A stretch of 64,000 nucleotides of DNA. It comes from CAIWHR01 sp963813415. GTDB taxonomy: Bacteria > Pseudomonadota > Gammaproteobacteria > Burkholderiales > Casimicrobiaceae. The notes below the pieces were generated by a model. It was given only the letters and a program-made list of their open reading frames with translations, had not been told where the DNA came from and searched no databases. Made by a program: the position numbers and the translations under genes. The stretch covers positions 248,001 through 312,000 of the forward strand of contig CAWEYW010000011.1 of the NCBI GenBank assembly GCA_963813415.1, read 5' to 3'. Below are positions 1 through 11,089 of the stretch, piece after piece; the stretch's first letter is position 1; each line of letters opens with the position of its first letter.

Positions 1-256
1 CGGGCGCCTGCAAACGCATCCGGGGAACTCGGTTCGGCGCTCATCGGGTCAGTAAGCCGGGGTTGGCCATTCGGTGTCCCCCGGCACGTGCAGGCCAGCC
101 GGTCGGCCGCGCGAGTTGAATCGCGCACCCGAGGGGGTTAGGATCGAAGTGTAGCTGGCCGGGGACCTTCGGCAGACTCCCCGCTCGACAGGCGCACACG
201 CGTCCAAGCTCTGCTCCGCCGATGGCACACGCCGTCGTACAAGGAGAGCCTCGGAC

Positions 257-1519
257 ATGCACGCCGCTTCCCCCGACGCAACCATCCGTCAGGTCCGTCG
301 CCTGCTGATCGCGCGTGGACTGCGCGCCCTGGGTGACGGATGCATCAGCATCGTCCTGCCGCTGCACCTCACCGCGCTCGGCTTTTCGCCACTCGAAATC
401 GGCGTGATCGCCACCGGCACGCTGCTCGGCTCGGGCGTGCTGACGCTGCTGATCGGCCTGCACGCCTATCGCTACCGCTATCGCACGCTTCTCGTCGCCG
501 CCGCATTCGTCATGGCTGCGACGGGTCTCGCCTTCGCTGGTCTGACGTCGTTCTGGCCACTGCTGGCGGTAGCAGTCGTCGGAACGCTCAATCCGTCGAG
601 CGGCGACGTCAGCATCTTCCTGCCGCTCGAGCAGGCGACACTCGGTGCGCTGGTGCCCGACCGCGCGCGCACGGCCACGTTCGCGCGCTACAGCCTCGTC
701 GGTGCGTTGTGCGGTGCCGCCGGCGCGCTCCTGGCAGGGCTGCCGGACCTGCTGGCGCAAGTGTGGCTGGTGCCGTCACGCCTGACCATGCCCTGGATGT
801 TCGTGCTTTACGCACTGCTCGGCATCGCCTGCAGCACCATCTACCGCGACCTGCCGCGCGACGCGGCGGGCAGTGCACGAAAGCCGGCAGCACCCCTCAC
901 GCGATCGCGCGGCATCGTTTTCACCCTCGCCGCGTTGTTCAGCATCGACGCATTCGCCGGCGGCTTTCTCGTGCAATCGCTGCTTGCTCTCTGGCTCTTC
1001 CGGACATTCGCGTTGCCACCGGCGACCGCCGCGGTGCTCTTCTTCTGGACGGGGGTGCTGTCCGCCTTCTCCTATCTCGTCGCGGTACGCATCGCCGATC
1101 GCATCGGCCTCCTCAACACCATGGTGTTCACGCACCTTCCCTCGAGCGCGTTCCTGCTGGTCATTCCTTTCCTGTCCGATCTCAAGTGGGTGATCGCGCT
1201 CCTGCTCGCGCGGAGCGCTCTGTCGCAGATGGACGTGCCGACGCGCACGTCGTACGTCATGGCCGTCGTGGACCCCCAGGAGCGTCCGGCCGCTGCGAGT
1301 GTGACGTCGGTGCCGCGAAGCCTCGCCGCGGCGGCGAGCCCGGTGCTTGCCGGTTACTGGCTCGGCATCTCGACGTTCGCGTGGCCGTTGTTCGCGGCGG
1401 GCGCGTTGAAGATCGCGTACGACCTCATGCTGCTGTGGACGTTCCGCAAGGTGCGCCCGCCCGAAGAGTCCGCGCGTCGTCGCGGAACCCGGCCGGCCGC
1501 CGGCGATCGATATACTTGA
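257..1519 (+). CDS. MFS transporter
   Basis: A 420-residue integral membrane protein of the major facilitator superfamily, probably a proton-driven exporter; the substrate cannot be read from sequence. Hydrophobic helices alternate with short Arg-rich loops over the full length, about 12 in all, and a basic N-terminal segment (IRQVRRLLIARGLRALGDG) precedes helix 1. The C-terminus is short and basic. An AAGGAG lies about 10 bases before the ATG, which supports this start. It stands alone about 95 bp upstream of the FtsH-type gene on the same strand, so the two may be co-transcribed. Family assignment is firm. Confidence 0.85.
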   Translation: MHAASPDATIRQVRRLLIARGLRALGDGCISIVLPLHLTALGFSPLEIGVIATGTLLGSGVLTLLIGLHAYRYRYRTLLVAAAFVMAATGLAFAGLTSFWPLLAVAVVGTLNPSSGDVSIFLPLEQATLGALVPDRARTATFARYSLVGALCGAAGALLAGLPDLLAQVWLVPSRLTMPWMFVLYALLGIACSTIYRDLPRDAAGSARKPAAPLTRSRGIVFTLAALFSIDAFAGGFLVQSLLALWLFRTFALPPATAAVLFFWTGVLSAFSYLVAVRIADRIGLLNTMVFTHLPSSAFLLVIPFLSDLKWVIALLLARSALSQMDVPTRTSYVMAVVDPQERPAAASVTSVPRSLAAAASPVLAGYWLGISTFAWPLFAAGALKIAYDLMLLWTFRKVRPPEESARRRGTRPAAGDRYT

Positions 1520-1614
1520 TGCGGACAAATGCGTCGCTGCGGGTATGCGCGTCGGGCTACGCGTGCGCCATGTCGCCGCAGGTTTGCCCCTGATCGTCGC
1601 CGAGGAGTTCGATC

Positions 1615-3447
<1,833 letters not shown>

Positions 3448-3453
3448 TGCCGC

Positions 3454-5052
3454 TCAGATCTTGACGTCGCGTCCTTCCCAGAACGGCGCGCGCATCTCGC
3501 GCTTGAGCGTCTTGCCGGCGGCGTTGCGGGGGAAGTCGTCCATCACCAGCACGCGATCGACGCGCTGGTAACGCGCCGCCACGCGGTCGTTGATCCATGC
3601 CTTGAGCACGTCTGCCGCGACTGTGTCGGGCTCGCGCAGAACGATTGCCGCCACCGGGGTCTCGCCCCATTTGTCATGGGGAATGCCGAATACCGCAACT
3701 TCGCGCACCGCGGGATGACGCGCGGCGATCTCCTCGATGTCCTTGGGATACACCTTCACCCCACCGGAATCGATCATGTCCTTCATGCGGTCGACGAGAT
3801 ACAGGTAGCCCTCGTCGTCCACGTAGCCGACGTCACCGGTGTGCAGCCAGCCGTCGCGTAGCGCATCGGCCGTCTGCTCCGCGCGATGATAGTAGCCGGG
3901 CATCGTGATCGGTCCTCGGCCGACGATTTCGCCGATCTCGCCCGTGGCGCGCTCCTTGCCCTCCTCGTCCAGGATGCGCAGTTCGTAGAACGGCGGCGGC
4001 ACGCCTACGCTGCCGGCCTTGCGTTCGGCGTCATCGCGGTCGAGCACGGTGATGAAGCCCTCCGTCAGGCCGTACAACTCGTAGAAGCGCCGCGGCAGGA
4101 GCCGGTTGAGGCGGTCCTTGTGTTCCTTGTGCAGGGGCGCACCAAGCGACAGGATCATTTCCAGCGACGTGAGCCGCGACGGATCGAAGCCGGCGGCGTT
4201 CAGGATGGCGATGATCTGCGACGGCACGAGCATGGTGTGCGTGACGCGTTCACGCTCGACCGTCTCGATGAAGGCCTCGGCGTCGAACTGCCGATGGACG
4301 ACGTAGGTCGCGCCGCACATGAAGGCGGGGAACATGGTCGTCATCGCGCCGTTGAACACCAGCGCCCCCGAATGCAGGACGACCGACTCGGGGGCCATGC
4401 GCCAGGTGCTGGCCATCGTCGCGGCATACATGGCGCGGATGAAGTGGGTGTGCTGAATGCCCTTCGGCAGCCCCGTCGTCCCGGACGTGTACATGAGCGT
4501 GAGCAGGTCGCCGCCCTCCACGCGCACCGCCGGTGCGGCGTCGCTTGCATTCGCCACGAGCGTGCTGAAGGCGCGATAGCCGCTGGCCTCGTCATCCGCT
4601 GCCGCATCCACGAGCAACCATTCCGGCGCGTCTGCACGGCCACGCTCCAGCGCGGGACGAACCTGCTGCAGGACCGAAAGGTAATCGCTGGACGCGAGCA
4701 CCACGCGCGGCCGGGCGTCGACCAGCAGCGATTGCAGGCCAGGCGCGGTCAGCAGCGTCGACAGGGGGACGATGGCGGCGCCGGCCTTGGCGCACGCCCA
4801 ATAGGTGGCGAGCAGCTCCAGTGAATTCGGCAGCATGGTCGCGACGCGATCGCCGCGGTGCGTGCCCAGGCTCGTCAGCACGTTGGCGAGACGATTCACG
4901 TACGCGTCGAACTCGCGCCACGTAAGGCGCACTTCGCGATCCTGCGCTGTGCGCCCCGGCACGATCACCGCGGTGTGATGCGGCCGATAGCGCGCATGCC
5001 GCGCGGGCAGCGTGCCAAGCACCAGGCTGTTGTATGCGATCGGGGTTTCCAT
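3454..5052 (-). CDS. AMP-forming acyl-CoA synthetase / ligase
   Basis: ANL-superfamily adenylating enzyme of 532 residues that activates a carboxylic acid with ATP and transfers it to CoA. The phosphate-binding loop YTSGTTGLPKG lies at residues 188-198, followed by YELYGLTEG, the hinge region around LHTGDVGYVDDEG and VDRMKDMI, and the C-terminal catalytic Lys in AAGKTLKRE. The ATG at 5052 is chosen over an upstream one because a GAGGTG ribosome site sits just before it. The stop of the COG1565 methyltransferase lies 20 bp upstream, so the two form a small operon. A fatty or aromatic acid is the likely substrate, but sequence does not decide this. Confidence 0.9.
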   Translation of the reverse strand: METPIAYNSLVLGTLPARHARYRPHHTAVIVPGRTAQDREVRLTWREFDAYVNRLANVLTSLGTHRGDRVATMLPNSLELLATYWACAKAGAAIVPLSTLLTAPGLQSLLVDARPRVVLASSDYLSVLQQVRPALERGRADAPEWLLVDAAADDEASGYRAFSTLVANASDAAPAVRVEGGDLLTLMYTSGTTGLPKGIQHTHFIRAMYAATMASTWRMAPESVVLHSGALVFNGAMTTMFPAFMCGATYVVHRQFDAEAFIETVERERVTHTMLVPSQIIAILNAAGFDPSRLTSLEMILSLGAPLHKEHKDRLNRLLPRRFYELYGLTEGFITVLDRDDAERKAGSVGVPPPFYELRILDEEGKERATGEIGEIVGRGPITMPGYYHRAEQTADALRDGWLHTGDVGYVDDEGYLYLVDRMKDMIDSGGVKVYPKDIEEIAARHPAVREVAVFGIPHDKWGETPVAAIVLREPDTVAADVLKAWINDRVAARYQRVDRVLVMDDFPRNAAGKTLKREMRAPFWEGRDVKI

Positions 5053-5072
5053 GAGCACCTCGTTGCGCGACC

Positions 5073-6245
5073 CTACAACCGATAACGGTGACCGGCAAGG
5101 GCGAAGCCGGGCCATTCCACGTCCGCCGAAGCCGTGAGTGCAAGGACCTTGAAGAGGTCGCCCATCTCAGCGGGAGAAAGAAGCTTTTGCACGGGGCCCG
5201 CCGCCTTGATGAAATCGATCGACTCTGGCGGTCCGACGCCCGCCAGCGCGTCGAGGATGCCACAGCCGAGCAGGAACGGCGCTTGCGGGCAGAAGCCCGC
5301 AACCTGCAAGCCGGCGCGCGTTCCGGCGGCGGCCATGGCCGTGAAATCGACGTGTGCGGTGATGTCGCACAACCCCGGGTAGTAGAACGGATCATCATGG
5401 GCACGATGGCGGTAGTGGCACATCAGCGTGCCGCTCGTGCGCTGCGGATGGTAATACTCGCGCGCCGGGAAGCCGTAATCGATGAAGAGGGCGGCGCCGC
5501 CGCGCAGCCGCCTCGCGACATGCGCGACCAGCGCCGCTGCCGCGGGAGTGATCTCGCTGACGTATTGCAGAACGTCAGGAAAACGCGCCTGCGCCATGGT
5601 GCGCAGCCACCCCGGCGCGGGACGGTCCTCCCAGTCGAGGCCGTAGTGCGGGGCAATCGCCGGCGCGCGCACCGACACGCCGCGCTCGAACCACGCGTCG
5701 CCGTCGCGACGCACGACGTGCGCCGGCACGGCATCCAGCACCTCGTTGGCGATCACTGCACCATCGATGGCCTCCGGCACGTCGCGCACCCAGTCGACCA
5801 CTCCGAGATGCTGCGGAGCGACGGAGGCGAGCGTCTCGCGCTGTCGTGCACGCAGCTCGGGGCTGGGCTCGAGGATCAGGTAGCGCGCCGGGAGCGCGCC
5901 CAGGTCATGCAACGCACGCAGCAGGCTCGCCGCGAGTTGCCCGGTGCCGGCGCCGAGCTCGAAGACTTCACGGGCCGCGCTTGCATCGAGGATCGCTCTC
6001 ACCTGGCGGGCCAGTGCCGCGCCGAAAAGCGGCGTCATCTCGGATGCGGTGGTGAAATCGCCCTGCGCCCCCAGCTTCGCGGCTCCAGCAGAGTAGTAGC
6101 CCAGTCCCGGCGCATACAGCGCGAGCTCCATGTAGCGCGCGAACGGGATCCACCCGCCCTCTGCCGCGATCTCGGCGTGAATGGAGGTAACCACGCGTTC
6201 GCAATGCGCTCGCGCACCGGCGTCGGGCGGCGGAAGATCTGCCAT
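5073..6245 (-). CDS. COG1565 / NDUFAF7-family SAM-dependent methyltransferase
   Basis: A 390-residue class I methyltransferase of the COG1565 family. The mitochondrial relative NDUFAF7 methylates an arginine of complex I; the bacterial target is not established. Visible landmarks are the SAM-binding segment VFELGAGTGQLAASLL, an acidic end of strand 2 (LILEPSPELR) and the family segment VIANEVLDAVPAH. A GTG six codons upstream (6263) is an alternative start; neither has a good ribosome site. It is transcribed with the downstream acyl-CoA synthetase and is divergent from the pteridine reductase gene 84 bp away, a pairing common in betaproteobacteria. Confidence 0.85.
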   Translation of the reverse strand: MADLPPPDAGARAHCERVVTSIHAEIAAEGGWIPFARYMELALYAPGLGYYSAGAAKLGAQGDFTTASEMTPLFGAALARQVRAILDASAAREVFELGAGTGQLAASLLRALHDLGALPARYLILEPSPELRARQRETLASVAPQHLGVVDWVRDVPEAIDGAVIANEVLDAVPAHVVRRDGDAWFERGVSVRAPAIAPHYGLDWEDRPAPGWLRTMAQARFPDVLQYVSEITPAAAALVAHVARRLRGGAALFIDYGFPAREYYHPQRTSGTLMCHYRHRAHDDPFYYPGLCDITAHVDFTAMAAAGTRAGLQVAGFCPQAPFLLGCGILDALAGVGPPESIDFIKAAGPVQKLLSPAEMGDLFKVLALTASADVEWPGFALAGHRYRL

Positions 6246-6329
6246 CACGGCGAGGGCAAGCACGCACCGTGCGAGCGCACGGTCGATGTGCTAGATTGCC
6301 CCGGCGTTAAGCGAATCGCGGAGGCGCGC

Positions 6330-7067
6330 TTGCAGGGAAAGATCGTGCTGGTCACGGGCGGGGCGAAGCGGGTCGGCGCCGCCATCTGCCGGCGCCTGCA
6401 TGCGGCGGGGGCTACCGTCATGTTGCATTATCGCGCGTCGGCGGGCGAGGCGCGTCTCCTGCAGTCGGAGCTCAACCACGCACGGCCCGATTCGGTCGCG
6501 CTCATCCAGGCGGACCTGCTCGATCTCGCCAAGCTGCCGGCGATCATCGAGCAGACGGTGCAGACATTCGGCCGCCTCGATGCTCTCATCAACAACGCTT
6601 CCTCGTTCTATCAGACGACCGTCGGCAACATCCAGCCCGGCGACTGGGACGATCTCATCGGCACCAACCTCAAGGCACCGCTCTTCCTCTCGCAGGCCGC
6701 CGCGCTGCCGCTGCGAAATACGCATGGCGCGATCGTCAACATCACCGACATCCACGCCGAGCGTCCGCTCAAGAACTACGTGGTGTACTCGGTAGCCAAG
6801 GCGGGGTTGATCGGCCTCACGCGCTCACTCGCGCGCGAGCTCGCGCCCGAAGTGCGCGTGAACGCCGTGGCTCCGGGCCCGATTCTCTGGCCCGACGATG
6901 AATCCTTCGACGAGCTCTCGCGCCAGCGCATCATCTCGCATACGCCCCTGCGGCGCGAGGGTGCCCCGGACGACATCGCGCGGGCCGTGCATTTCCTGCT
7001 CGCGGATGCCGGTTATGTGACGGGCGAGACGATTCACGTCGATGGCGGCCGGCACATGGCGATTTGA
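6330..7067 (+). CDS. Pteridine reductase-like short-chain dehydrogenase
   Basis: A 245-residue short-chain dehydrogenase most like pteridine reductases (FolM/PTR1), which use NADPH to reduce dihydrobiopterin or dihydrofolate. It has the N-terminal TGGAKRVG nucleotide-binding loop, whose Arg suits NADPH, the NNAS motif, the catalytic Tyr and Lys in YSVAK, and the C-terminal GGRHM ending. The proposed start is TTG because GGAGG lies five bases before it and no ATG stands in the right place; starting there leaves one residue before GKIVLVTGG. It is divergent from the COG1565 methyltransferase gene. Folate or biopterin metabolism is the likely role. Confidence 0.82.
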   Translation: MQGKIVLVTGGAKRVGAAICRRLHAAGATVMLHYRASAGEARLLQSELNHARPDSVALIQADLLDLAKLPAIIEQTVQTFGRLDALINNASSFYQTTVGNIQPGDWDDLIGTNLKAPLFLSQAAALPLRNTHGAIVNITDIHAERPLKNYVVYSVAKAGLIGLTRSLARELAPEVRVNAVAPGPILWPDDESFDELSRQRIISHTPLRREGAPDDIARAVHFLLADAGYVTGETIHVDGGRHMAI

Positions 7068-7145
7068 ACGCGTTGTGCGTGCCATGCAAGAGTACGTTCA
7101 CGCCTGCAACCCGTCGTCTCGGCATTCCTCACGCCTTGGGTCGCA

Positions 7146-7844
7146 TCATAATTCCGGCGGTGCGGTGAGGGACACCGCCGGCGGCTTGCCGCATCGTTGC
7201 GCGATCCGCACGGCGAGAGCATCGAGATAGGGATCGTCGATCCCGTGCGCAATGAGCGCCACCCGCGTGCGCTCGAGGTAATCCCCCGACGACCCGAATG
7301 CGCCGCACGCGGTGGATAGCACATCGGCCTCCTGCTCCACCGAGAGCTTGCCGGCGTACTGTGGGTGCGCGCGGTTGACCACGAACGTCAATGCCGGGAA
7401 ACGCCTCCCCTCGACATCGGTGACATCGATCCACCGGGGGTGGTACGAGCCCACCACCATCTCGCGACGCCAGAGGAGATGCAGCTCATCGAGGGCGAGC
7501 GGCGCGGGCAATCGCAACGCCACGCCCCGGCATACGCCACCGCGGTCGAGACCGAGCACGAGCCCCGGCGCGTCCGGTGTGCCGCGCGACGCCAGCGACC
7601 AGAGGCAGAAGCGGCGATGCAGGCCGCGCAGCGTCGCGCGGCGCATCTCCGCGACCGGGAACACGGGGTTCCACAGCAGCGAACCGTACGCGAACACCCA
7701 CCAGCCGGCGCCCTTCGGCTTCTTTGCGAGGGTTGCCGAGAGCGAGGCCGAGAGCTGCTCTTCGGTGAGCGCGCGATCGGCGACGGCCTCGACGTAGATC
7801 GCGCGCATGCGGCCCTGCTCGAGATCGCGGCGCGAAAGCGTCAT
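7146..7844 (-). CDS. ChaC-type gamma-glutamylcyclotransferase
   Basis: A 232-residue cytoplasmic protein of the ChaC family, which cleaves glutathione to 5-oxoproline and Cys-Gly. The signature FAYGSLLWNP (about residues 50-59) forms the substrate loop, and the family core continues with RFCLWSLASRGTPDAPGLVLGL and FVVNRAHPQYAG. The first 45 residues are a helical extension common in proteobacterial homologues. It follows the amidase gene by 71 bp on the same strand and may be the last gene of the rph-rdgB-hemW-amidase transcript. That would place glutathione turnover next to purine-nucleotide housekeeping, with no obvious functional link. Confidence 0.85.
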   Translation of the reverse strand: MTLSRRDLEQGRMRAIYVEAVADRALTEEQLSASLSATLAKKPKGAGWWVFAYGSLLWNPVFPVAEMRRATLRGLHRRFCLWSLASRGTPDAPGLVLGLDRGGVCRGVALRLPAPLALDELHLLWRREMVVGSYHPRWIDVTDVEGRRFPALTFVVNRAHPQYAGKLSVEQEADVLSTACGAFGSSGDYLERTRVALIAHGIDDPYLDALAVRIAQRCGKPPAVSLTAPPEL

Positions 7845-7915
7845 GCGGCGGGCGGGCGTCGTCCTGTGCGAGCCACGCGGCTACAACGTCCCGGAGCGCG
7901 TCAGCGCCGATGCGA

Positions 7916-9217
7916 TCACGCCAGACCGCGAAACGGCAGCTTCGATTCGCACCATGCGGCGACCGTGAGCAGGCGATCGTCCGCGCCCACCGGACAGGCG
8001 ATCTGCATGCCCACCGGCAGCCCCTCCCCCGTCAGCCCGACCGGCAGGTTGAGCGCGGGGAAGCCGGTGAGCGACCACAACGTGCAGCACGACGGGTCGC
8101 CCGTCGATTCGAGTCCGGCCGGCGCCGGCGTCGGCGCCGACGGAGAGAGCACCGCGTCGAAGTCGTCGAGCCAGTCGGTGAAATCGGCAATGGCCCGGGT
8201 GCGCCGGGCGAGCGCCTGCTGGTAATCGGCGGCCGTGATCGTGCGGCCTTCGTCCAGTGCGGCGTTCAATTTGGGCGACAGGCGCGCCCGGTCCCGGTCC
8301 TGCAGCGCTCCCATGTTCTTGGCGGCTTCGAACAACATGATCGTGCGATGCACGTGATTGGCGTCGCGCCACGCGCGCGGGAATTCCACGCCGACGACGG
8401 TGGCGCCGAACTGGCGCAATCGCGTGGCTGCGGCCTCGAGCGTGTCGTCCGCATCGCAGTCCATCTGCGTCCACGGATAGTCGCCGAGATAGGCGAGTCG
8501 CGGCGGCGCTGGGAGCGCGGCCACGGACGGCGAGACGAAGCCGCGATCCGTCAGCGCACTCCCGAGTCGGGCAGCGTCGGCGACGCTGCGCGTGAACATG
8601 CCGAGCTGATCCAGCGTTTCACTGAAAACATGGACGCCGCCAAACGGGATGGCGTCCTTGGTCGGCTTGAACCCCACCACGCCACAGTACGACGCGGGGC
8701 GGATGACCGATCCGTTGGTCTGTGTGCCGAGTGCGCCCACGATTTGCCCGGCCGCCACCGCAGCCGCGGAGCCCGAGGAGGACCCGCCAGGCGTGTGCGC
8801 GGGATTCCAGGGATTGCGTGTCTTGCCCGGATCGAGAAACGCAAATACGGTCGTCACCGTCTTGCCGAACACATACCCGCCGGCGGCCTGCAGACGCCGG
8901 ATGCATTCGGCGTTATCCACAGGACGATGTCCGGCGTAGACGGGCGAGCCCATTTGCGTCGGCAGATCGACGGTGGCGATGATGTCCTTCACGCCGATGC
9001 CGATGCCGCGCAACGGCGAGCCATCGCGCGCGGCATCGCATCGATCCGCCATGCGGCGCACGTATTCCGGGTCGAGATGCGCCCATGCCTGGATGGTCGC
9101 GTCGGTCGCGGCGATTCGCTCGAGATGCGCCTCGGCCAGCGCGCGCGCCGTCAACGCGCCGATCGCCAGTTCCTTCGTCGCCGTGGTCAGCGACATCGCG
9201 TACAGCGCGTCCGTCAT
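7916..9217 (-). CDS. Amidase-signature family hydrolase
   Basis: A 433-residue amidase-signature enzyme that hydrolyses a C-N amide bond. The Ser-cisSer-Lys triad is visible: Lys77 in GIGVKD, the cis-Ser in GGSSSGSA (144-151), and nucleophile Ser170 in GTQTNGSVIRPAS, where Asn replaces the more usual Gly before the Ser. The signature spans about residues 70-185. Its start overlaps the hemW stop by four bases, so translation is coupled. The family covers GatA-like, allophanate, malonamide and other amidases. No gatB or gatC is nearby, so this is a stand-alone amidase of unknown substrate. Confidence 0.87.
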   Translation of the reverse strand: MTDALYAMSLTTATKELAIGALTARALAEAHLERIAATDATIQAWAHLDPEYVRRMADRCDAARDGSPLRGIGIGVKDIIATVDLPTQMGSPVYAGHRPVDNAECIRRLQAAGGYVFGKTVTTVFAFLDPGKTRNPWNPAHTPGGSSSGSAAAVAAGQIVGALGTQTNGSVIRPASYCGVVGFKPTKDAIPFGGVHVFSETLDQLGMFTRSVADAARLGSALTDRGFVSPSVAALPAPPRLAYLGDYPWTQMDCDADDTLEAAATRLRQFGATVVGVEFPRAWRDANHVHRTIMLFEAAKNMGALQDRDRARLSPKLNAALDEGRTITAADYQQALARRTRAIADFTDWLDDFDAVLSPSAPTPAPAGLESTGDPSCCTLWSLTGFPALNLPVGLTGEGLPVGMQIACPVGADDRLLTVAAWCESKLPFRGLA

Positions 9218-10467
9218 GGCATCTCCCGGAGAGGCAAGGTAACGCGCGCGGATCGCGTGCGCGGCGCTGGCGCCGGATCGTCGCGCAGGAAGAGCGCCTG
9301 CAGATCGTTGAGGAATCGGCAGCCGAGCGGCGTGGGCCGGATGCGCGTCGGGTCGGCTTCGAGGAGGCCACGCGCAACGGCCTCGTTGAGCTCGCGCTGC
9401 ACCAGGGCGAGCGGATAACCGGTGCGCTCGGCGAAGAGCGTGCTTGGCACACCGGCGGTAAGCCGCAGCGCGTTGAGCATGAATTCGAAGCCGATGGCAT
9501 CGCGCGTGACCGGCATTTCCTCCTGCAGCGGCGCACGCGCAGCCATCTGGTCGAGGTATTGGCGCGGTTGCTTCCAGCGAACCTGGCGCAGTACGCGATC
9601 GGGAAACGACAGCTTGGAATGCGCGCCCGCACCGATGCCGAGGTAATCGCCGAATTGCCAGTAATTCATGTTGTGACGGCAGGCGTGACCCGGCTGGGCG
9701 TGCGCCGACGTCTCGTAATGCACGTAACCCGCCCGGTCGAGCACGTCGTGCACGGCATCCTCGATCGCAATGGCCGCGTCGTCGTCCGGCATCGCCGGCG
9801 GATGACGGTGAAACAGGGTATTCGGCTCGATGGTCAGTTGATAGAAGGAAAGATGCGATGTGCCGAACGCGACGGCGGTGTGCGCATCCGCACGCGCCTC
9901 GTGCACGCTCTGTCCCGGCAACGCATACATGAGGTCGAGATTCACCTCCGGAAAGAGCGCCTGTGCCGCCTCGGCGGCGACGCGTGCTTCCCGCGCATCA
10001 TGGACGCGGCCGAGTGCCTTCAAGTGCGCTTCGTCGAAGCTCTGTACCCCAAGCGACAGGCGGTTGACGCCGGCGGCGCGAAACCCGGCGAACCGATCGC
10101 GCTCGAAAGTGCCTGGATTCGCCTCCAGGGTCACCTCGGCGTCCGGTGCGAGAGGCACGCGGGCACGCACGCCGGCGAGCAGCCGGTCGATCGATGGTGC
10201 GGCGAAAAGACTGGGCGTGCCGCCGCCGATGAAAACGGACACGACTCGCCGGCCCCAGATACCGGGCAGCGCGAGCTCGAGATCCAGCAGGAGTGCATCG
10301 ACGTACGCCGCTTCGGGAATGGCCCCAGCACCGTCGCGGTTCTCGTGCGAGTTGAAGTCGCAGTACGGGCACTTGCGCAGGCACCACGGGATATGCACGT
10401 AGAGCGCCAGGGGTGGCAGCGTCGTGAAGCGCGGACCCATCGTCAGCGCGACCGGTTGTGCGTTCAT
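9214..10467 (-). CDS. hemW: HemW, radical-SAM heme chaperone
   Basis: A 417-residue radical-SAM protein of the HemW family, formerly misannotated as oxygen-independent coproporphyrinogen oxidase. HemW binds heme and is thought to deliver it to membrane respiratory enzymes. The [4Fe-4S] motif is Cys29, Cys33 and Cys36 (HIPWCLRKCPYCDFNSH), the spacing typical of HemW. GGGTPSLF and GVQSFDE follow as SAM-binding elements. True HemN has an additional N-terminal cysteine that is missing here. It overlaps rdgB by four bases upstream and the amidase gene by four downstream. The rph-rdgB-hemW order is standard in many betaproteobacteria. Confidence 0.92.
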   Translation of the reverse strand: MNAQPVALTMGPRFTTLPPLALYVHIPWCLRKCPYCDFNSHENRDGAGAIPEAAYVDALLLDLELALPGIWGRRVVSVFIGGGTPSLFAAPSIDRLLAGVRARVPLAPDAEVTLEANPGTFERDRFAGFRAAGVNRLSLGVQSFDEAHLKALGRVHDAREARVAAEAAQALFPEVNLDLMYALPGQSVHEARADAHTAVAFGTSHLSFYQLTIEPNTLFHRHPPAMPDDDAAIAIEDAVHDVLDRAGYVHYETSAHAQPGHACRHNMNYWQFGDYLGIGAGAHSKLSFPDRVLRQVRWKQPRQYLDQMAARAPLQEEMPVTRDAIGFEFMLNALRLTAGVPSTLFAERTGYPLALVQRELNEAVARGLLEADPTRIRPTPLGCRFLNDLQALFLRDDPAPAPRTRSARVTLPLREMP

Positions 10468-11069
10468 GGCGCCACTCCGGCCTGTTGCTCGTCGAGGCGC
10501 GCCAGCAAGGCGCGGATCGCCTTGCCGCGATGCGACACTTCGTTCTTGCGGTCGAGCGGAAGCTCCGCTGCGGTCAGGCCGCTCGCGTCCAGGAAGAACG
10601 GGTCGTAGCCGAACCCCCCGCTGCCGCGCGGCGTGTCGATGATCGAGCCGTGCCAGCGGCCTTCGGTGATGATCGGTTCGGGATCGCCGGCGTGGCGCAT
10701 CAGCACCAGCACGCAGGTGTAATGCGCGCGCCGGTCCGCCATGTCCGCGAGCACGGTGACGAGCTTCTCGTTGTTGCGTGCGTCCGATCGCGGTTCGCCG
10801 GCGTAGCGCGCGCTATGGACGCCGGGTGCCCCCGCCAGCGCCGCCACGCAGATGCCCGAATCGTCCGCGAGCGCCGGCAACCCCGAGTGCGCGCTGGCAT
10901 GCCGCGCCTTGGCCAGTGCATTTTCGATGAAAGTGAAGTGCGGCTCGTCGGCATCCGCGATGCCGAGCTCGGCCTGCGCGATAACGCCGAACCCCAACGG
11001 GGCGAGCAGGCGGCGGAATTCGCGCAGCTTGCCTTCGTTGTTGGAGGCAAGAACGAGTTGCCTGATCAT
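10464..11069 (-). CDS. rdgB: XTP/dITP diphosphatase (Ham1/RdgB)
   Basis: A 201-residue house-cleaning enzyme that hydrolyses non-canonical purine triphosphates (dITP, XTP) to monophosphates, keeping deaminated bases out of DNA and RNA. The N-terminal SNNEGKLREF, the acidic LADDSGI metal site and the GGFGYDPFF purine pocket are all present. The ATG at 11069 gives the family length of about 200 and the expected MIRQLVLASNN start; the longer frame upstream is discarded because it overlaps rph. It lies 20 bp after rph and overlaps hemW by four bases. Confidence 0.94.
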   Translation of the reverse strand: MIRQLVLASNNEGKLREFRRLLAPLGFGVIAQAELGIADADEPHFTFIENALAKARHASAHSGLPALADDSGICVAALAGAPGVHSARYAGEPRSDARNNEKLVTVLADMADRRAHYTCVLVLMRHAGDPEPIITEGRWHGSIIDTPRGSGGFGYDPFFLDASGLTAAELPLDRKNEVSHRGKAIRALLARLDEQQAGVAP

Positions 11070-11089
11070 GGCGACCGGACGCAGTGAAG

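Noticed and set aside
4247..4262. Crp-like palindrome GTGAC-N-TCAC
   Set aside because: It lies deep inside the acyl-CoA synthetase coding region and its spacing does not match the three intergenic sites.
5088..6329. 5' extension of the pteridine reductase frame
   Set aside because: The frame is open upstream only because it lies opposite the COG1565 methyltransferase; the ribosome site and family start are at 6330.
9214..10467. Annotation as coproporphyrinogen III dehydrogenase (HemN)
   Set aside because: The cysteine arrangement and length fit HemW; the additional N-terminal features of HemN are missing.
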